From contig CM060900.1 in assembly GCA_030762935.1 (NCBI GenBank), forward strand, positions 373,568,632-373,632,631: a stretch of 64,000 nucleotides of DNA, in the 5' to 3' direction. The stretch is from Hymenopus coronatus. Its lineage: Eukaryota > Arthropoda > Insecta > Mantodea > Hymenopodidae. Below, one piece after another: positions 11,352 to 21,602 of this stretch. The notes beneath the pieces were generated by a model. The model saw nothing but the letters and a program-made list of their open reading frames with translations. It had not been told where the DNA came from and ran no database searches. Both the position numbers and the translations under genes were made by a program. How positions within the stretch are numbered: the stretch's first letter is position 1; every line of letters begins with the position of its first letter.

Positions 11352-13859
11352 CAGTGTTTCCCAACCTTTTGAAGTTCACGGCACCCTTGGGAATAACATT
11401 AAACACCAGGGGCACCCTTCCTTGAATTAAAAGAAAATTAAGCTTAATATGTTAATTTATTGAAATATTATATAATAATAACGTACATCATAACATAATA
11501 CAGTAAACGTTACTACAATCACTGAGTAAAAATACATCAATAAATTTTGTTCGATTAATGATTAATCAGAAACTTGTGATTGATGCTTAGAGCACAGATA
11601 TGTGATGTCGGGTCTTACAGTTGACAGTGAAACACGCAAATCATCCTCAAGGTTATTCAGTCTATTTCTTGCTTTGCATTTTATTGTCACCATAGCAGAG
11701 AAGGCTTGCTCGCATAGATAGGATGTTGAAAAGGGCAAAAGTGCGTTAATTGCTTTCTTCATTAGGTTAGGGTACTCCTCTCTCCGTTGAAGCCAAAAAC
11801 TAGCCACCGACGCCTCACTCTTGGCGAACTTACCTTTGAGTGTGGAATCACCGCAAAGATCAATAAATTCATCTCGTTCGCAAGCAGTGAAATCTATTTC
11901 CTCTGCACCATCTACGAAATCAAATGGTGAGACAACCCAGTCGAGATTCGTAGTGGAAATAGTTGGAAAGTACGCATCTATTGCATCTTGAAATCTTGAT
12001 AAGTGATCACAAATGCGGTCTTTCAGTTTACCCAGATATTTATCTCCTGCCACATTAAGAAGAGATGGAAAGTTCGACAAATCCCCTTTTTGAACTGCAG
12101 ACTTCCAAGAACTAGGTTTTCTTTTAAAACCTTTCATTTTATTGGTTGAGGAGATTATTGTTTCATGTCGACCCTGCATCGAAACATTCAGTTCATTCAG
12201 CTTATGAAAAATATCTGCCAGATACGACAGTTCAAAACACCAAGAATCACTTAGTAAGAGCTCATGAAATGTGTCTTGATTTTCATCCTTAAAAAAAGTT
12301 TTTAGCTGTTCTTTAAGTTCGAGAAACCGGTTCAATACACGACCCCGCGACAACCACCTTACTTCTGTGTGAAGTAACAAAGAGGTATGAGCTGCATCCG
12401 TTGCGCGACATAACTGTTCAAAAATTCTGCACTTTAAAGGTCGAGACTTCATATAGTTCACCATTTTCACAACTTGGTTAAACACTTCAGCAAAATCTTC
12501 ATTACACGCTTTCACGACTAATGCCTCTCTATGCAGAAAACAGTGAGTTATAATAATGGATGGATTTTCATTGAGAGCTCTGGCAGTAAAACCTTTAATT
12601 TTCCCAGACATAGATGGTGCACCATCTATACATATACCATAACAGTCTTTCCATGAAAGATCATGGTCATTGAGATAGGAATTAATAGAAACGAAAATAT
12701 CATGGCCTGTGGTTGTAGTCTCCAGCGGTCTACAGAACAGAAACTGTTCACTAATATCTTTTTCATCAATATATCTGATAAAACCAAGGAGTTGCGGTTT
12801 GTCACCAATATCGAGACTCTCATCTACTTGCAAAGCAAATGTTCTATAAGTTTTTATTTTCTCCGTGACTTGTTCGTTGATATTGCATGACATTTCAGAT
12901 ATCCTGCGGCTGATTGTGTTGTTGGACAGAGGAACTTTCGAAATTTGATTAGCTGCTCCTTCGCCAAGTATTGTTGAAACTATAACTTGACATACAGGGC
13001 CAATGATTTCCTCTCCAAGAGTATGAGGTTTCTTTTTTTTTTTTTTTTCAGCTATCAGTTGTGCTACTTTAAATGAGGCTTCAAGAGCAGTATCACCTAT
13101 GGTCATTCTCTTTACCATTCGCACAGCTGTTTTCTTCTCCCCTTCTAATATATGTGAAAAATACATTACACTTTTCTGTGACACACTAGGATGCTTTGTT
13201 GTAAGATGCCGCTTCAGTTTGCTAGGTACCATGGCCTCGTTGCTAAGTGTTTCGCCACAAACTAAGCACACAGGGATAGGGTTTTCCTCGTTATTATTCC
13301 ACTTAAATCCATACGCTAAGTAATTACTGTCCTGGTATGTTCTTTTCTTTCGTTTGTCTTCTTTATGTGGTGAATTCGACGGTCCGGGAGAAACTGTAAG
13401 ATTTGGCTTCTTAAAGCAAGCAGTAGGAGCCGACTGTTCACTTTCACTGTCCTGGCGTTTACGTTTAACAATGAACTTATCCATAGCTAAACACTGTGAA
13501 TCAACGCGAGGAAGACAACTGAAAGCGCCAAGCGGCGTACACTTTTATATATTCATCTGTTGAAGTCTCGGGAATGTTGGTGAGGAAGCGAGTAGTCTCG
13601 GGAATGTTCGGCAGGATATAGCTGTAATGCCATCTGTGGGATACTAGTATAACTGAATTATTGAAATGAATCGACCACTATCACCATCTGCCGTGCATGA
13701 GAGTAATTGATTTGACTTATTTTATTTCAAGACCTTAGAAGACTTAAGGCTTCAGTAGAAGGTATTTTTTTTGTTTTGTTTATCTCAATATCTCGCGGCA
13801 CCCCTTAGCCAATCACACGGCACCCTAGGGTGCCGGGGCACACCGGTTTGGAACCGTTG
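11352..13859 (-). mobile_element. Intact Buster-like hAT DNA transposon
   Basis: This is a 2508-bp element. The 8-bp target duplication CTCTAGAG lies at 11344-11351 and 13860-13867. The ends are imperfect inverted repeats: CAGTGTTTCCCAACC at the left, and CAACGGTTCCAAACC read inward from the right (11 of 15 match). Subterminal copies of GGCACCC lie near both ends. The TSD fits the nnnTAnnn pattern reported for the Buster branch of hAT, as opposed to the Ac branch. The element carries one full-length transposase gene on the minus strand and sits inside the integrase gene of an older gypsy element. Intact ends, TSD and gene point to recent transposition. Confidence 0.93.
11562..13484 (-). CDS. 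hAT transposase, ZBED5/SCAND3-like
   Basis: A 640-residue uninterrupted protein that should bind the element's ends and catalyse cut-and-paste transposition in the nucleus. An N-terminal basic segment (KRKR, residues 7-10; KRKKR, 44-48) may be a nuclear signal. A BED zinc finger follows, with C73, C76, H93 and H98. The RNase-H-like catalytic core shows D221 in QVDES, D287 in IDGAPSM, the C315-x2-H318 motif in CFLHRE, RW at 376-377 and the catalytic E592 in LCEQAF, within the hAT dimerisation region. The whole triad is present. A lysine run at 147-152 comes from an A-tract. Length and motif order match ZBED5/FAM200-like Buster transposases. The start MDKFIVKRKR fits the family and no longer frame exists upstream. 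A single-exon gene inside an intact element argues for a live transposon over a domesticated host gene. Confidence 0.92.
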   Translation of the reverse strand: MDKFIVKRKRQDSESEQSAPTACFKKPNLTVSPGPSNSPHKEDKRKKRTYQDSNYLAYGFKWNNNEENPIPVCLVCGETLSNEAMVPSKLKRHLTTKHPSVSQKSVMYFSHILEGEKKTAVRMVKRMTIGDTALEASFKVAQLIAEKKKKKKPHTLGEEIIGPVCQVIVSTILGEGAANQISKVPLSNNTISRRISEMSCNINEQVTEKIKTYRTFALQVDESLDIGDKPQLLGFIRYIDEKDISEQFLFCRPLETTTTGHDIFVSINSYLNDHDLSWKDCYGICIDGAPSMSGKIKGFTARALNENPSIIITHCFLHREALVVKACNEDFAEVFNQVVKMVNYMKSRPLKCRIFEQLCRATDAAHTSLLLHTEVRWLSRGRVLNRFLELKEQLKTFFKDENQDTFHELLLSDSWCFELSYLADIFHKLNELNVSMQGRHETIISSTNKMKGFKRKPSSWKSAVQKGDLSNFPSLLNVAGDKYLGKLKDRICDHLSRFQDAIDAYFPTISTTNLDWVVSPFDFVDGAEEIDFTACERDEFIDLCGDSTLKGKFAKSEASVASFWLQRREEYPNLMKKAINALLPFSTSYLCEQAFSAMVTIKCKARNRLNNLEDDLRVSLSTVRPDITYLCSKHQSQVSD

Positions 13860-13867
13860 CTCTAGAG

Positions 13868-14180
13868 ATTGGCCACGATCTTCCTCAAATGTTCTTCTCA
13901 AGTCTTGAGATACCGTTAAACCAAGTGATCTGACTGTGTGTGGAGAGTTGTTGTGCGCGTCTTGTGCACTTCTTGTCGCTTCAGTATTTCTCTCATTAGG
14001 TTGGTGCCCTGTCCCTGTACAGCTCCAATGGTACCCCATTGCGTGAAAACAGCTCGTGTTGGTCTTGGCCTCCTGGTTAGGGCTGGCATGCACCTCTGGC
14101 CAAGTAGTGAAGTAATCCATGGCGACCAACAGATACTTGTTGCCCTTATCTGACACAGCGTATGACCCAGCCACATCAAA
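13868..14180 (-). pseudogene. Gypsy integrase core, frameshifted
   Basis: Minus-strand reading shows the start of the catalytic core: a DKGNKYLLVAMDYFTTWPEV block at about 14070-14160 and an HTQSD block near 13930. These are diagnostic of metazoan Ty3/gypsy integrases. Between them the frame changes and the region around the second catalytic acid is altered. The gene then runs into the hAT insertion at 13860. The remainder lies at 11020-11343. Confidence 0.85.
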
Positions 14181-14402
14181 AAGGTGCTCTTACGTTAAAC
14201 TGGTGCACGCGACTCCGGGTGGTCTGTGGGCCGCAACTTGCTGCACGCATGACGTTGGCGGCACCATTTTTCAGGGTCTATCCGAAGCTTCAGGCAGTAC
14301 AACCGCTGTCGGAGATTGTCGATGGGTTCCAAGTATCCTCCCGAAGTCCCCGCATTACTTCCTCCAGGACTTCCGCGACATTACTCAGAGGGATGATCAG
14401 CT

Positions 14403-14445
<43 letters not shown>

Positions 14446-15067
14446 ACCTTCCCAGACTCTGAAAAGCAATCCTTCCTTGGTCTTTAATGAGTCCCATTGG
14501 ACCCAGTAAGATTTGAACAGCCTTATTCTTGGCTGCGATGTCCTCCCAGCTCGGTCTAGTCCCTACCTCCACTTCTCCCAGGAGTGGCCCCAAATCAGCG
14601 TCTGCCAGATACTCCCTCCTCAGACCTTCGCTTTCACATCCAGCTGCAGGCACCGCCGAAATGTCAGGAAAGTTGCGACACTCTTTTTCTCCTCAACCTT
14701 GGAGCAGTGGCCACACTCCTCTGTACAGGGTTGTCGTGACATGGCATTCGCAATGGAGTGGCTCCTTCATTTCCGATGTCCTGATGTAAATCTGTACTCT
14801 TGGAGTCTCTGGCCCTCCAAGTACTCGAGGCTTAACAGTTAAGCGAGGATGGAGTGGTCATTCCTCAGATATAATGGCTGACCTTACAGGTAATTATGGA
14901 AATGCTCCAGCGTCTTTATTACTATCAGGAGCTCTCGTGGGCTAACGCAGTAGTTCTTTTTTGCACTGGAGAGCGTCTTGTAGTAAGCTTTTACCCGCTC
15001 CAGGCCATCTTGGATCTGGAATAAAATGCTGCCAATACCTATGTCTACAATAAATTCGTCGTCCTCC
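14181..15067 (-). pseudogene. Gypsy RNase H, spacer and integrase zinc-finger region
   Basis: From 15067 downward the minus strand reads RNase H-like sequence: SILFQIQDGLERVKAYY, then NYCVSPRELL and KTLEHFHNYL at 14884-15040. This is followed by a spacer with an IAAKNKAVQILLG segment and a degenerate zinc-finger stretch before the integrase core. Stops and frame changes are frequent. A GA/CT microsatellite at 14403-14443 lies where related elements carry a charged linker. The upstream half of RNase H is separated by the SINE-C at 15068-15315. Confidence 0.8.
14403..14443. repeat. (CT)n microsatellite inside gypsy pol
   Basis: About 20 uninterrupted CT units. Confidence 0.97.
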
Positions 15068-15315
15068 ATAGTCTAGGGCTAATAAGCTTGCCTCTGGTTC
15101 CCAAGGTCGCGGGTTCAATCACAGCGGATGGATTTTTTTTAAGCGTAAAACTCCTTAGCATGGATTTTTTCGGAAGGGAGCCCCGTATCGTAGATTTACA
15201 GCACGTAAAAGAACCTCAAGCCTGATAAAGAGGCCTCTGAGAAAGGTTTAGCGGTGTTTCAGCTCAATATAAAATGAGATCGCAGCAGTTAAGAGCGTCT
15301 ATAAATAAAGCTCCA
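15068..15315 (+). mobile_element. SINE-C copy 2, inserted in gypsy RNase H
   Basis: A plus-strand SINE-C. The tRNA-like head has a B-box GGGTTCAATC at about 15110-15120. The shared body has CTTAGCATGGATTTTTTCGG, ATCGTAGATTTACAGCACG, AAAAGAACCTCAAGCCTGAT and GAGGCCTCTGAG, ending AATAAAGCTC. It lies between two halves of the minus-strand gypsy RNase H domain, so it arrived after that element. A clear duplication was not found. Confidence 0.8.
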
Positions 15316-15640
15316 TTCACAATAATGTTGCCACCAGATTGTGGAAATTCTATAATTGACGCATTTCAGAGTGTTGATTTAAGCGCCTAGAAAGCACTCT
15401 CTAGCTCTTGTAGCCATATGTAAGACCGGCGCTCTTCCGAGACGAATGAGGGGTTTGCGATGTTGGAGAAAGCTCCGACGATCCAACGGTAGTGCCTGCA
15501 TTGGCCCAGGAAACTTTCAGCACTCCTTTGTCTTTCGCAAGGCCAATCTCTCACTTCCCGAGTTTTCTGTGGGTCTGTGACCACCCCAGATGGTGAGACT
15601 ATGTTGCTCAAATAGTTCACCTCCTTGCAGAAAAATTGTC
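15316..15640 (-). pseudogene. Gypsy RT connection / RNase H start
   Basis: The minus strand reads NYLSNIVSPSGVVTDPQKTR, then VRDWPCERQRSAESFLGQC and HYRWIVGAFSNIANP, at 15400-15620. This is the highly conserved thumb-to-RNase H link of Ty3/gypsy polymerases (the L..VS..G...DP.K...V..WP and FLG...YR.F...F..IA.P signature). It joins directly to the RT at higher coordinates. Confidence 0.88.
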
Positions 15641-16300
15641 ATTTCTTCTTATTCAGTTTCAGGTTAGCTAGCTGCGGCCATTGTAGTATCTTGGTTAGGT
15701 TCTCAAGATGGTCTTCGAATGTTGGCCTGAGATGAAGATATCATCCAGATAGAACAGGCAGGTGTCGTAAGTCAACCCTCTCATCACTGATTCCACGAGG
15801 TGCTGGAAGATTGTTGTCGCGTTGCAGAGGCCAACGGACATAACCGTAACTTCCGAATGTCCTTGGCCTGTCGAGAATGCTGTATTATCTTTGTCTCTGG
15901 GATCTAAGGCCACTTGCCAGTATACCGATTTCAAGTCCAAAGTTGAGAGCCACTGTGATCTACAAGTGTGTCCAGCGTGTCGTCAATCAGGGTAAGGAGA
16001 AAAAGTCCTTTCTTATGACGATATTCAGCTTCCGGTAGTTCAAGCAGAAGCGTAGCTCACAGTTCTTCTTCATCTTCTTCTTTTTCACCAAGACTACAAG
16101 GGAGCACCAAGAGCCGAACTCTTCAATGGTTTCCGTAGGTTTCATGTCCTCTAGGATGTTCCGTACCTCCGCCTGCTTTGCCAGAGAAGCAAGTCTTTGT
16201 GGTTGCCGGATAGGTCGAGCGTCTTCGGTGTCGATGTTATGGAGTACTCAGTCACTGCGACCATAATTGCTGTTTCCTTCGCTGAGTAAACACTGGTATC
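15641..16300 (-). pseudogene. Gypsy reverse transcriptase palm/fingers
   Basis: Minus strand 15695-15940 reads MDLKSVYWQVALDPRDKDNT, then a short TAFSTGQG, MSVGLCNATTIFQ and the active site LFYLDDIF. These correspond to RT blocks 3-5 of Ty3/gypsy elements, with both active-site aspartates (YLDD) still present. Toward 16300 the fingers region is recognisable but broken by stops and shifts. Confidence 0.9.
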
Positions 16301-17149
16301 GACTAAGTAGACGCCGAATCTTCTCCAGTTGTGAAGCGGTCAGATGGTCGGCCGCCCTCCTCAGCTAGTCTTTCAGCCGGGTCCCTGGTCCATCGAAGGT
16401 GCTGGCCGGGTGGATCCGTCGCACCATGATACACTCGGTGCTGGCTCGAACTTCCCCAACTTCGTTCGGACTGGATGTTCTGGTCGGTGACAACTGGGTT
16501 CAGCAGCATCACGGGTACTTCCTCTCGGCAAGGCAATAATGCCCGGGCAACGTATAATAATACGTTGAATTGTGTTTTGCGGTCCATTACAAGAATCCTT
16601 GAGCCCCTTCAGGTGCGCCTTCACCAGCATCTCGCTTCTGGCTGGCACAATTGCACCGTTCCTCAGGATTACCCTGCAGACTCTCAATGTTCATAGGCTC
16701 GGAACCACATCTCGTCTCGCCGGAGTTGCAAGATCTTCCGTCCGACATCGACCGTCGTCTCGTGGCTCCTAAGGGCATCCTGCACCTGTATCACATCCTC
16801 GGCCATCCTCGCGACGAGTACCCAATGGCTCACAGTGCTCCGTCCCAATTTCAGCTCCAGCAGGGCCTCCTTCCCCACAGACAAGGTGTCACCCGACACC
16901 GTCACTTGTTGATAGGGTGACTTGGCATTCGTGTCGGCAAACCCTTCACGACGTCAGATCTGATTACAGACCAGCCTGCACCTGTCTCTGCTAGTATGCA
17001 GCTCAGCTTCCCTTGATCACAGCCGTCTGCGATGAAGCTACTGTCACTCTTTTGATTAAGACACGTAGTATCATTTGGGGTGGTGATGAAGAAGACACAC
17101 CGGTCTTTACTCGTTTTTCCGCCTGATGGTCGACTTGGAGTTGACAGTC
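16301..17149 (-). pseudogene. Gypsy protease and linker
   Basis: Overlapping minus-strand frames give an aspartic-protease remnant: the region around the catalytic triplet reads ILAETGAGWSVIRSDVV at about 16935-16985, with glutamate where the catalytic aspartate of D-T/S-G should be. It is followed by LSVGKEALLELKLGRSTVSH and VLVARMAEDVI, then DVGRKILQL (16690-16900), and by a linker with VILRNGAIVPARSEMLVKAH. Frames change at least three times. The loss of the catalytic Asp is independent evidence of inactivity. Confidence 0.82.
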
Positions 17150-18298
17150 CTTTATTAGATGTCCCAGCTTGCCACAACGTCACACACCACTGAAAAGTTG
17201 TCGTCGTCTCTGGGTTGTTTCTTTATACCTGGTGTGGTGAATATTTCGTCCTCGAGGTCGGCGCAGCTATTATTTTGACCACTTCCATGCTTAGTGCTGC
17301 CGATAACACCTCGAGGATTGTTTTGTAAACCCAGAGTAATTGGCGCTGTCATGTCTCGGCGTCGCACACTCCGTCGACAAAGGCATAAGCGGTTTCTTAG
17401 GTCACGTAGTTAGATGCTAAGTTCACCAGAGTTTTGTTCATCAGCTGTTCAGTCGCCAAAGCGAATTCCTGTATCGTCTTCGCTGACTGTTGCAGCATCG
17501 ATTTAAGCTGCCTGCATTAGTCTCCAGCCAGGCGATGGCTTCGGAAACGGTTCTCGAGGGCCTTCCAGATCTATCCGGACATCGCTGATGTCGGAATTCT
17601 ACTCAGTACTTCTGTCGGTCCCTGGAGGCTTGCTAACAGTCGTGCACCTTCCTCTTCTGCTGCCTATCGGATGTGGGTGGAGACGGCGGCAAACCGTCGA
17701 AGGAAGACTTCAAAAGTGGGTGTTCTGTTGAACTTCGGTGGTTTGACGCGCGCGGATGTTTTTTCGTGTCCTGTCGTCTCGATCAAGTCCTTCAGCCTTC
17801 CGTCTAGCATCTTTTCCAACATCGTCTACAGTTCTTTAGCAATTCCGCCGACTCTTGCCTCCAGGGCATTAAGTCGTTTCCCACGCCTTCCAGGCGTTGG
17901 TCATGGTCTTTCACCGTTCCACCAAGCTCTTTCATGTTATCCCCAAGTTCTTTCACGTCGTTTTTCACGCCGGTCAGTTATTTGTCGATTTTACTTAATA
18001 TCCCAATCTTCATCTTCTCCATCGCACAATTCGCACTCGTTATTTCAGTTCTCATCTGCTTTATTCCAAATTCCATCTTCTCCATTCACAATTTCATTTT
18101 TGCCATCTTTCTCATACTGAATTCCATCTTTGTGTCCATATTTTCCATTCTTGACATCGTTTCCTTGATTTCGGCAAGTAGAATTTTCATCACCTTTTCC
18201 ATCATTATGTTGATTCCCACTCTAGACATCAGTGTAGCAAACCTGCTCACACACATGCGGCGATCACTATTCATTGCTTCAGCTTTCTGAATGGTCAC
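17150..18298 (-). pseudogene. Gypsy gag remnant with coiled coil and zinc knuckle
   Basis: The minus strand from 18298 begins with a methionine-rich, heptad-like coiled coil, MEKVMKILLAEIKETMSRME and similar text, plus further related segments to about 17930. A capsid-like region with many frame changes follows, then a CCHC zinc-knuckle relic near 17150-17195 (RCGKLGHLIKDC). The first cysteine position of the knuckle is lost and a stop sits beside it. Coiled-coil-rich gag N-termini of this sort occur in arthropod gypsy elements. No 5' LTR or primer-binding site was found beyond 18.3 kb. Confidence 0.7.
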
Positions 18299-18299
18299 A

Positions 18300-20605
18300 C
18301 TGCACTGTTGTTTGACTCCTGATATAATTTATATGAATTTCTGAATTTTAGTTTCACCTTTACTGTAGTCCGAGATTAAAAAGAATCATACAGGATATTG
18401 TTTAGTTTTCAGTTATTTCTTGTTTAAAATTTGTGTCTTTCTTTCTCAAGCTTTTCTGTGTACTTTGTTTATTTTTTCTAGCTCTTTTCTTACATCCAAG
18501 GGTTTAGAATCAATATGTGTACCTAACTGAGTTATCAACTCCAGCAATTGTTTCTGAAATCAATGCCGCCAATATAACTGTAGCAGTTAAATTCCAAGCT
18601 TTAATTCATACTGATTTTGTATGTAACATACATCAGTTATGCATTGTATCTTGTGGTTTAAAGTTAATTTATAGCACCACACTGAACTAGCATTTGATCA
18701 AACTTGTTTTACTTTAAATGTTCAATACTGATGTTAAAAGAACATTAATGCAGTGGAAAAAAAATCAATCATTTTATTTTAAATGTTCCATACTTATGTT
18801 AAAAGAACACTGATGCAGTGGGCAAAAATCAAGGCTGTAAATAAATATGTAAAATTACTCATATTCTAAGTAATATATAGTGACAAATGTAAATACTTCT
18901 CTGCATTCAAATATGCACAAGCCAATCATATAACTTAATTCTTAGCATTTAAATCAATTCTTACCGATAAGATATGTTTTGCTGTACAGAACCTGGAGAA
19001 GTCATTGAAAATACACCAGTGCAACAACAATTTTAAATGTTAATCAGTAAGTAAAGAAAGTATATGAAACATGTTTGCAAGGAAATGCTACCATCATTGT
19101 ATTAAAATAAAATGAATATTATTTGGGATAAGCAATTCAATAGTAAATCTACATGTAATATTAAAATCTATGTAATTTTTGTTGAGAGCAAGTTTCCTCT
19201 TTACTGTAAGGTTTCCTCTTTACACTCTTTCATTGGTTGAAGTTCTACTTGAAATTATTAATGTTTTACCTATAAATATAAGCTAAACACACTTTTTGTT
19301 GTGTTAATGTTTGCATAAAGGTGAGTCTTCCATGCACTTTATATTATTATAACAACAGCTGGCCCTCTGATGCTATCAAATGGTCTCAAATGGACTGGGT
19401 TATATTCAAGATGTGGAAATAATACTCACATATTTATATCATGGGTTAACTTTTGTTAATACTGTGCTTAAATCACCTCCTTTGCCTGCCCCCCAAAAGA
19501 AATATTCTGTATTTTCTGACATGTTATACAGCTCATCCTGGGAAAATTTAAACATGTAGTTAGTTATCAGTGCCACAAAAATTTGTAGTAGTATATGTGT
19601 TTCAATGTGATCTACGGTTTTTCAGAAATGTTTATCTCTCATGGTTTCCCAGTGGTAAATAATCAACAAAAATGAATATATATGCGTATCAAGATATACA
19701 TTTTGTTTTACATGCCAATACTTCAGACATGTGATAGTTGAATCAAAACCTTTTGGCTTGTTTTTAGTAAAATAAAATATAAGTAAAGTTGTCCTGTATA
19801 AGGTGTTAATGGATATAGAGTAACTTTCTTGAAAATCTTTGTGGTGTTTTAAAAGATGCTTAGGTATAAAATTGTCTTTTTTATACTCTTTTGTTCGTTT
19901 TTTCCCCTCACACAATGCTTTCCTTCAGGCCCAGACAGCCTTGTACCTACTCACAAAGAAAGCAATACTTTCTCCGCTTCATATGCAGAAATAAAAACTA
20001 TGGATTGTTTAGAACATGCCACTTATATTTGAATCAATGAAACATTGTTAGTTTGCTCACATATTAATTCTCATGTTGTTTAGGGGTGGTGTTTTCTAGT
20101 ATACAAAATCCTAAAATTAAAACTTAAGTGTATTCTTTTTTATTTAGAGCTACTGTTGAGTACTGCACATACTAACATAGCATTAATCATTTTTATTATA
20201 GGCTGAATTTTTATATTTGGGTCTCTCTCTTTCACATACACAAAGTTTGGTTGTAAAATTTCTGATATGTTGAAACAAGCTACTAAATACCATCTGGAAT
20301 TCTAATTTAATCAAATTTAGCCATATTTATGTAACAAATTTAGGAATTGTCCGTTTTCTTCTTCATGCACATTACATCCATATTATGCTCTGCATTACCA
20401 CTTTTCTTATAGTCAGGACAAGGGTAAACTTTTTGTTCCCACCCCCTTTTCTATCTCTTATAAAAAAAGTTGAGTTTAGTGGGACTTTTACTACATTTCA
20501 AGAATTTAAAGAAATACATTTAAAAATACTGCTACTTCTACATATTACTGTAAAATATATATATTTACTGACAAAGCCTTCAATTATGAATAAATTGAAA
20601 GGTGA

Positions 20606-20610
<5 letters not shown>
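18300..20610. other. AT-rich DNA with one 65-bp duplication
   Basis: Nothing coding is recognised. A 65-bp tandem duplication is visible: TTTTACTTTAAATGTTC... at 18707-18757 and TTTTATTTTAAATGTTC... at 18772-18821, both continuing to GATGCAGTGG or a close variant. The 97-codon minus frame at 19622-19915 has no motif. Confidence 0.5.
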
Positions 20611-20644
<34 letters not shown>

Positions 20645-20735
20645 GTTATCAACATCCATTATTATTACTATAATTATCATGATGATTATTGTAGTCTTTA
20701 TTGTTATTATTATTATTATTGTTATTGAGGTTTTT
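20609..20735. repeat. (TTA)n microsatellite cluster
   Basis: ATT/TTA trinucleotide runs at about 20609-20645 and again at 20700-20727. Confidence 0.93.
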
Positions 20736-21469
20736 TATTTCTAACCATAGTAAAACATTATTTCAGATTTCTTATGACTCTGTATGTGTGGTTAACACTA
20801 CCCTCTTCTGACTTTTTAGAGCTATATATGACTTCAATTGGAAGCAGAATTTTCATCAATTTCCGATTTCTTTCCCAAGGAATCTTTCTCAAGCAGTATC
20901 AACTCTGGAAATATGCCAATAATATTTTATATTCTTAAATTCAAATTAAATACATTTGACTAAAAGGCACTATAGGATAGGCTGAGCTTCCATGTCAATG
21001 AACTCAAAATTAGTGTCAACTTCGTATATTCCCTCGATTTATATGTTCCCGCGATTTAAAATACAAGTTAGCCAGTCGCCTACTGCAAACTACAGCTCCT
21101 CAATCTTTGCCTGAACTGTAAAAACTACAATTAAGAACAAACATTCTTCCGTGGTTGCGCTATAATTTTGTATCAATTGTGTTACAGAGGTGTGCAGGCA
21201 TTGATATAAGCTTAACAAAGAACGACGACCCTATTTTCATATGTTTGATGATAATCAATGGTGTAGGCAGCATGCGTACATCCATTGAAGCGCTACTACC
21301 GAGAGGGTTTCAAACTACATAGTAAACGCAGCAGATAGTGTACCGCAGCGCCATCAATGCACTGGGAACTAAACTTGGAACGTCAATATTCTCACCTACC
21401 TTCGCATTGTGGTGGTTGTGTTATTCGCAGTCCGTAAACAGTACAGTTAGGCTGTGTTGGCAGTGAACA

Positions 21470-21596
21470 ATGTCGGCGACAGACGGCCAAGCGTGTGATC
21501 CAGTGCTTTTAAACACGTTTATTATTCGGAAGAAAAGATGCAGAGTGTATTTTCATCGAGGAACTCTCATTTGGGAATCGGAGAGCGCACCATATA
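21470..21596 (+). CDS. Candidate first coding exon of a host gene
   Basis: ATG at 21470, in the context GTGAACAATGTCG, opens a 42-codon frame. It starts MSATDGQACDP and continues LLNTFIIRKKRCRVYFHRG, then LIWESESAPY. It ends at a consensus donor GTGAGT (21597-21602), leaving a phase-1 intron. The preceding 400 bases are less AT-rich than their surroundings and contain no repeat I recognise, as expected of a promoter region. The leucine-rich lead, basic KKRCRV strand and LIWES turn resemble the start of a PH-like domain. I think of the N-terminus of ceramide kinase, but this is a weak impression. No second exon was identified: a strong acceptor (pyrimidine tract then CTGCAG) at 22444-22487 is in compatible phase but leads to a stop after about 20 codons. 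This is the strongest non-transposon coding signal in the window. Confidence 0.45.
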
Positions 21597-21602
21597 GTGA
21601 GT

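Noticed and set aside
14119..14842. Several plus-strand frames of 86-122 codons
   Set aside because: Antisense shadows of gypsy pol, some extended by the CT microsatellite.
17671..18290. Plus-strand frames of 149 and 118 codons
   Set aside because: Antisense to the gypsy gag coiled coil; Ser/Phe/Ile-rich composition mirrors Lys/Glu/Met codons.
18300..18900. 5' LTR of the gypsy element
   Set aside because: I compared it by eye with the putative 3' LTR at 10500-10883 and found no convincing match.
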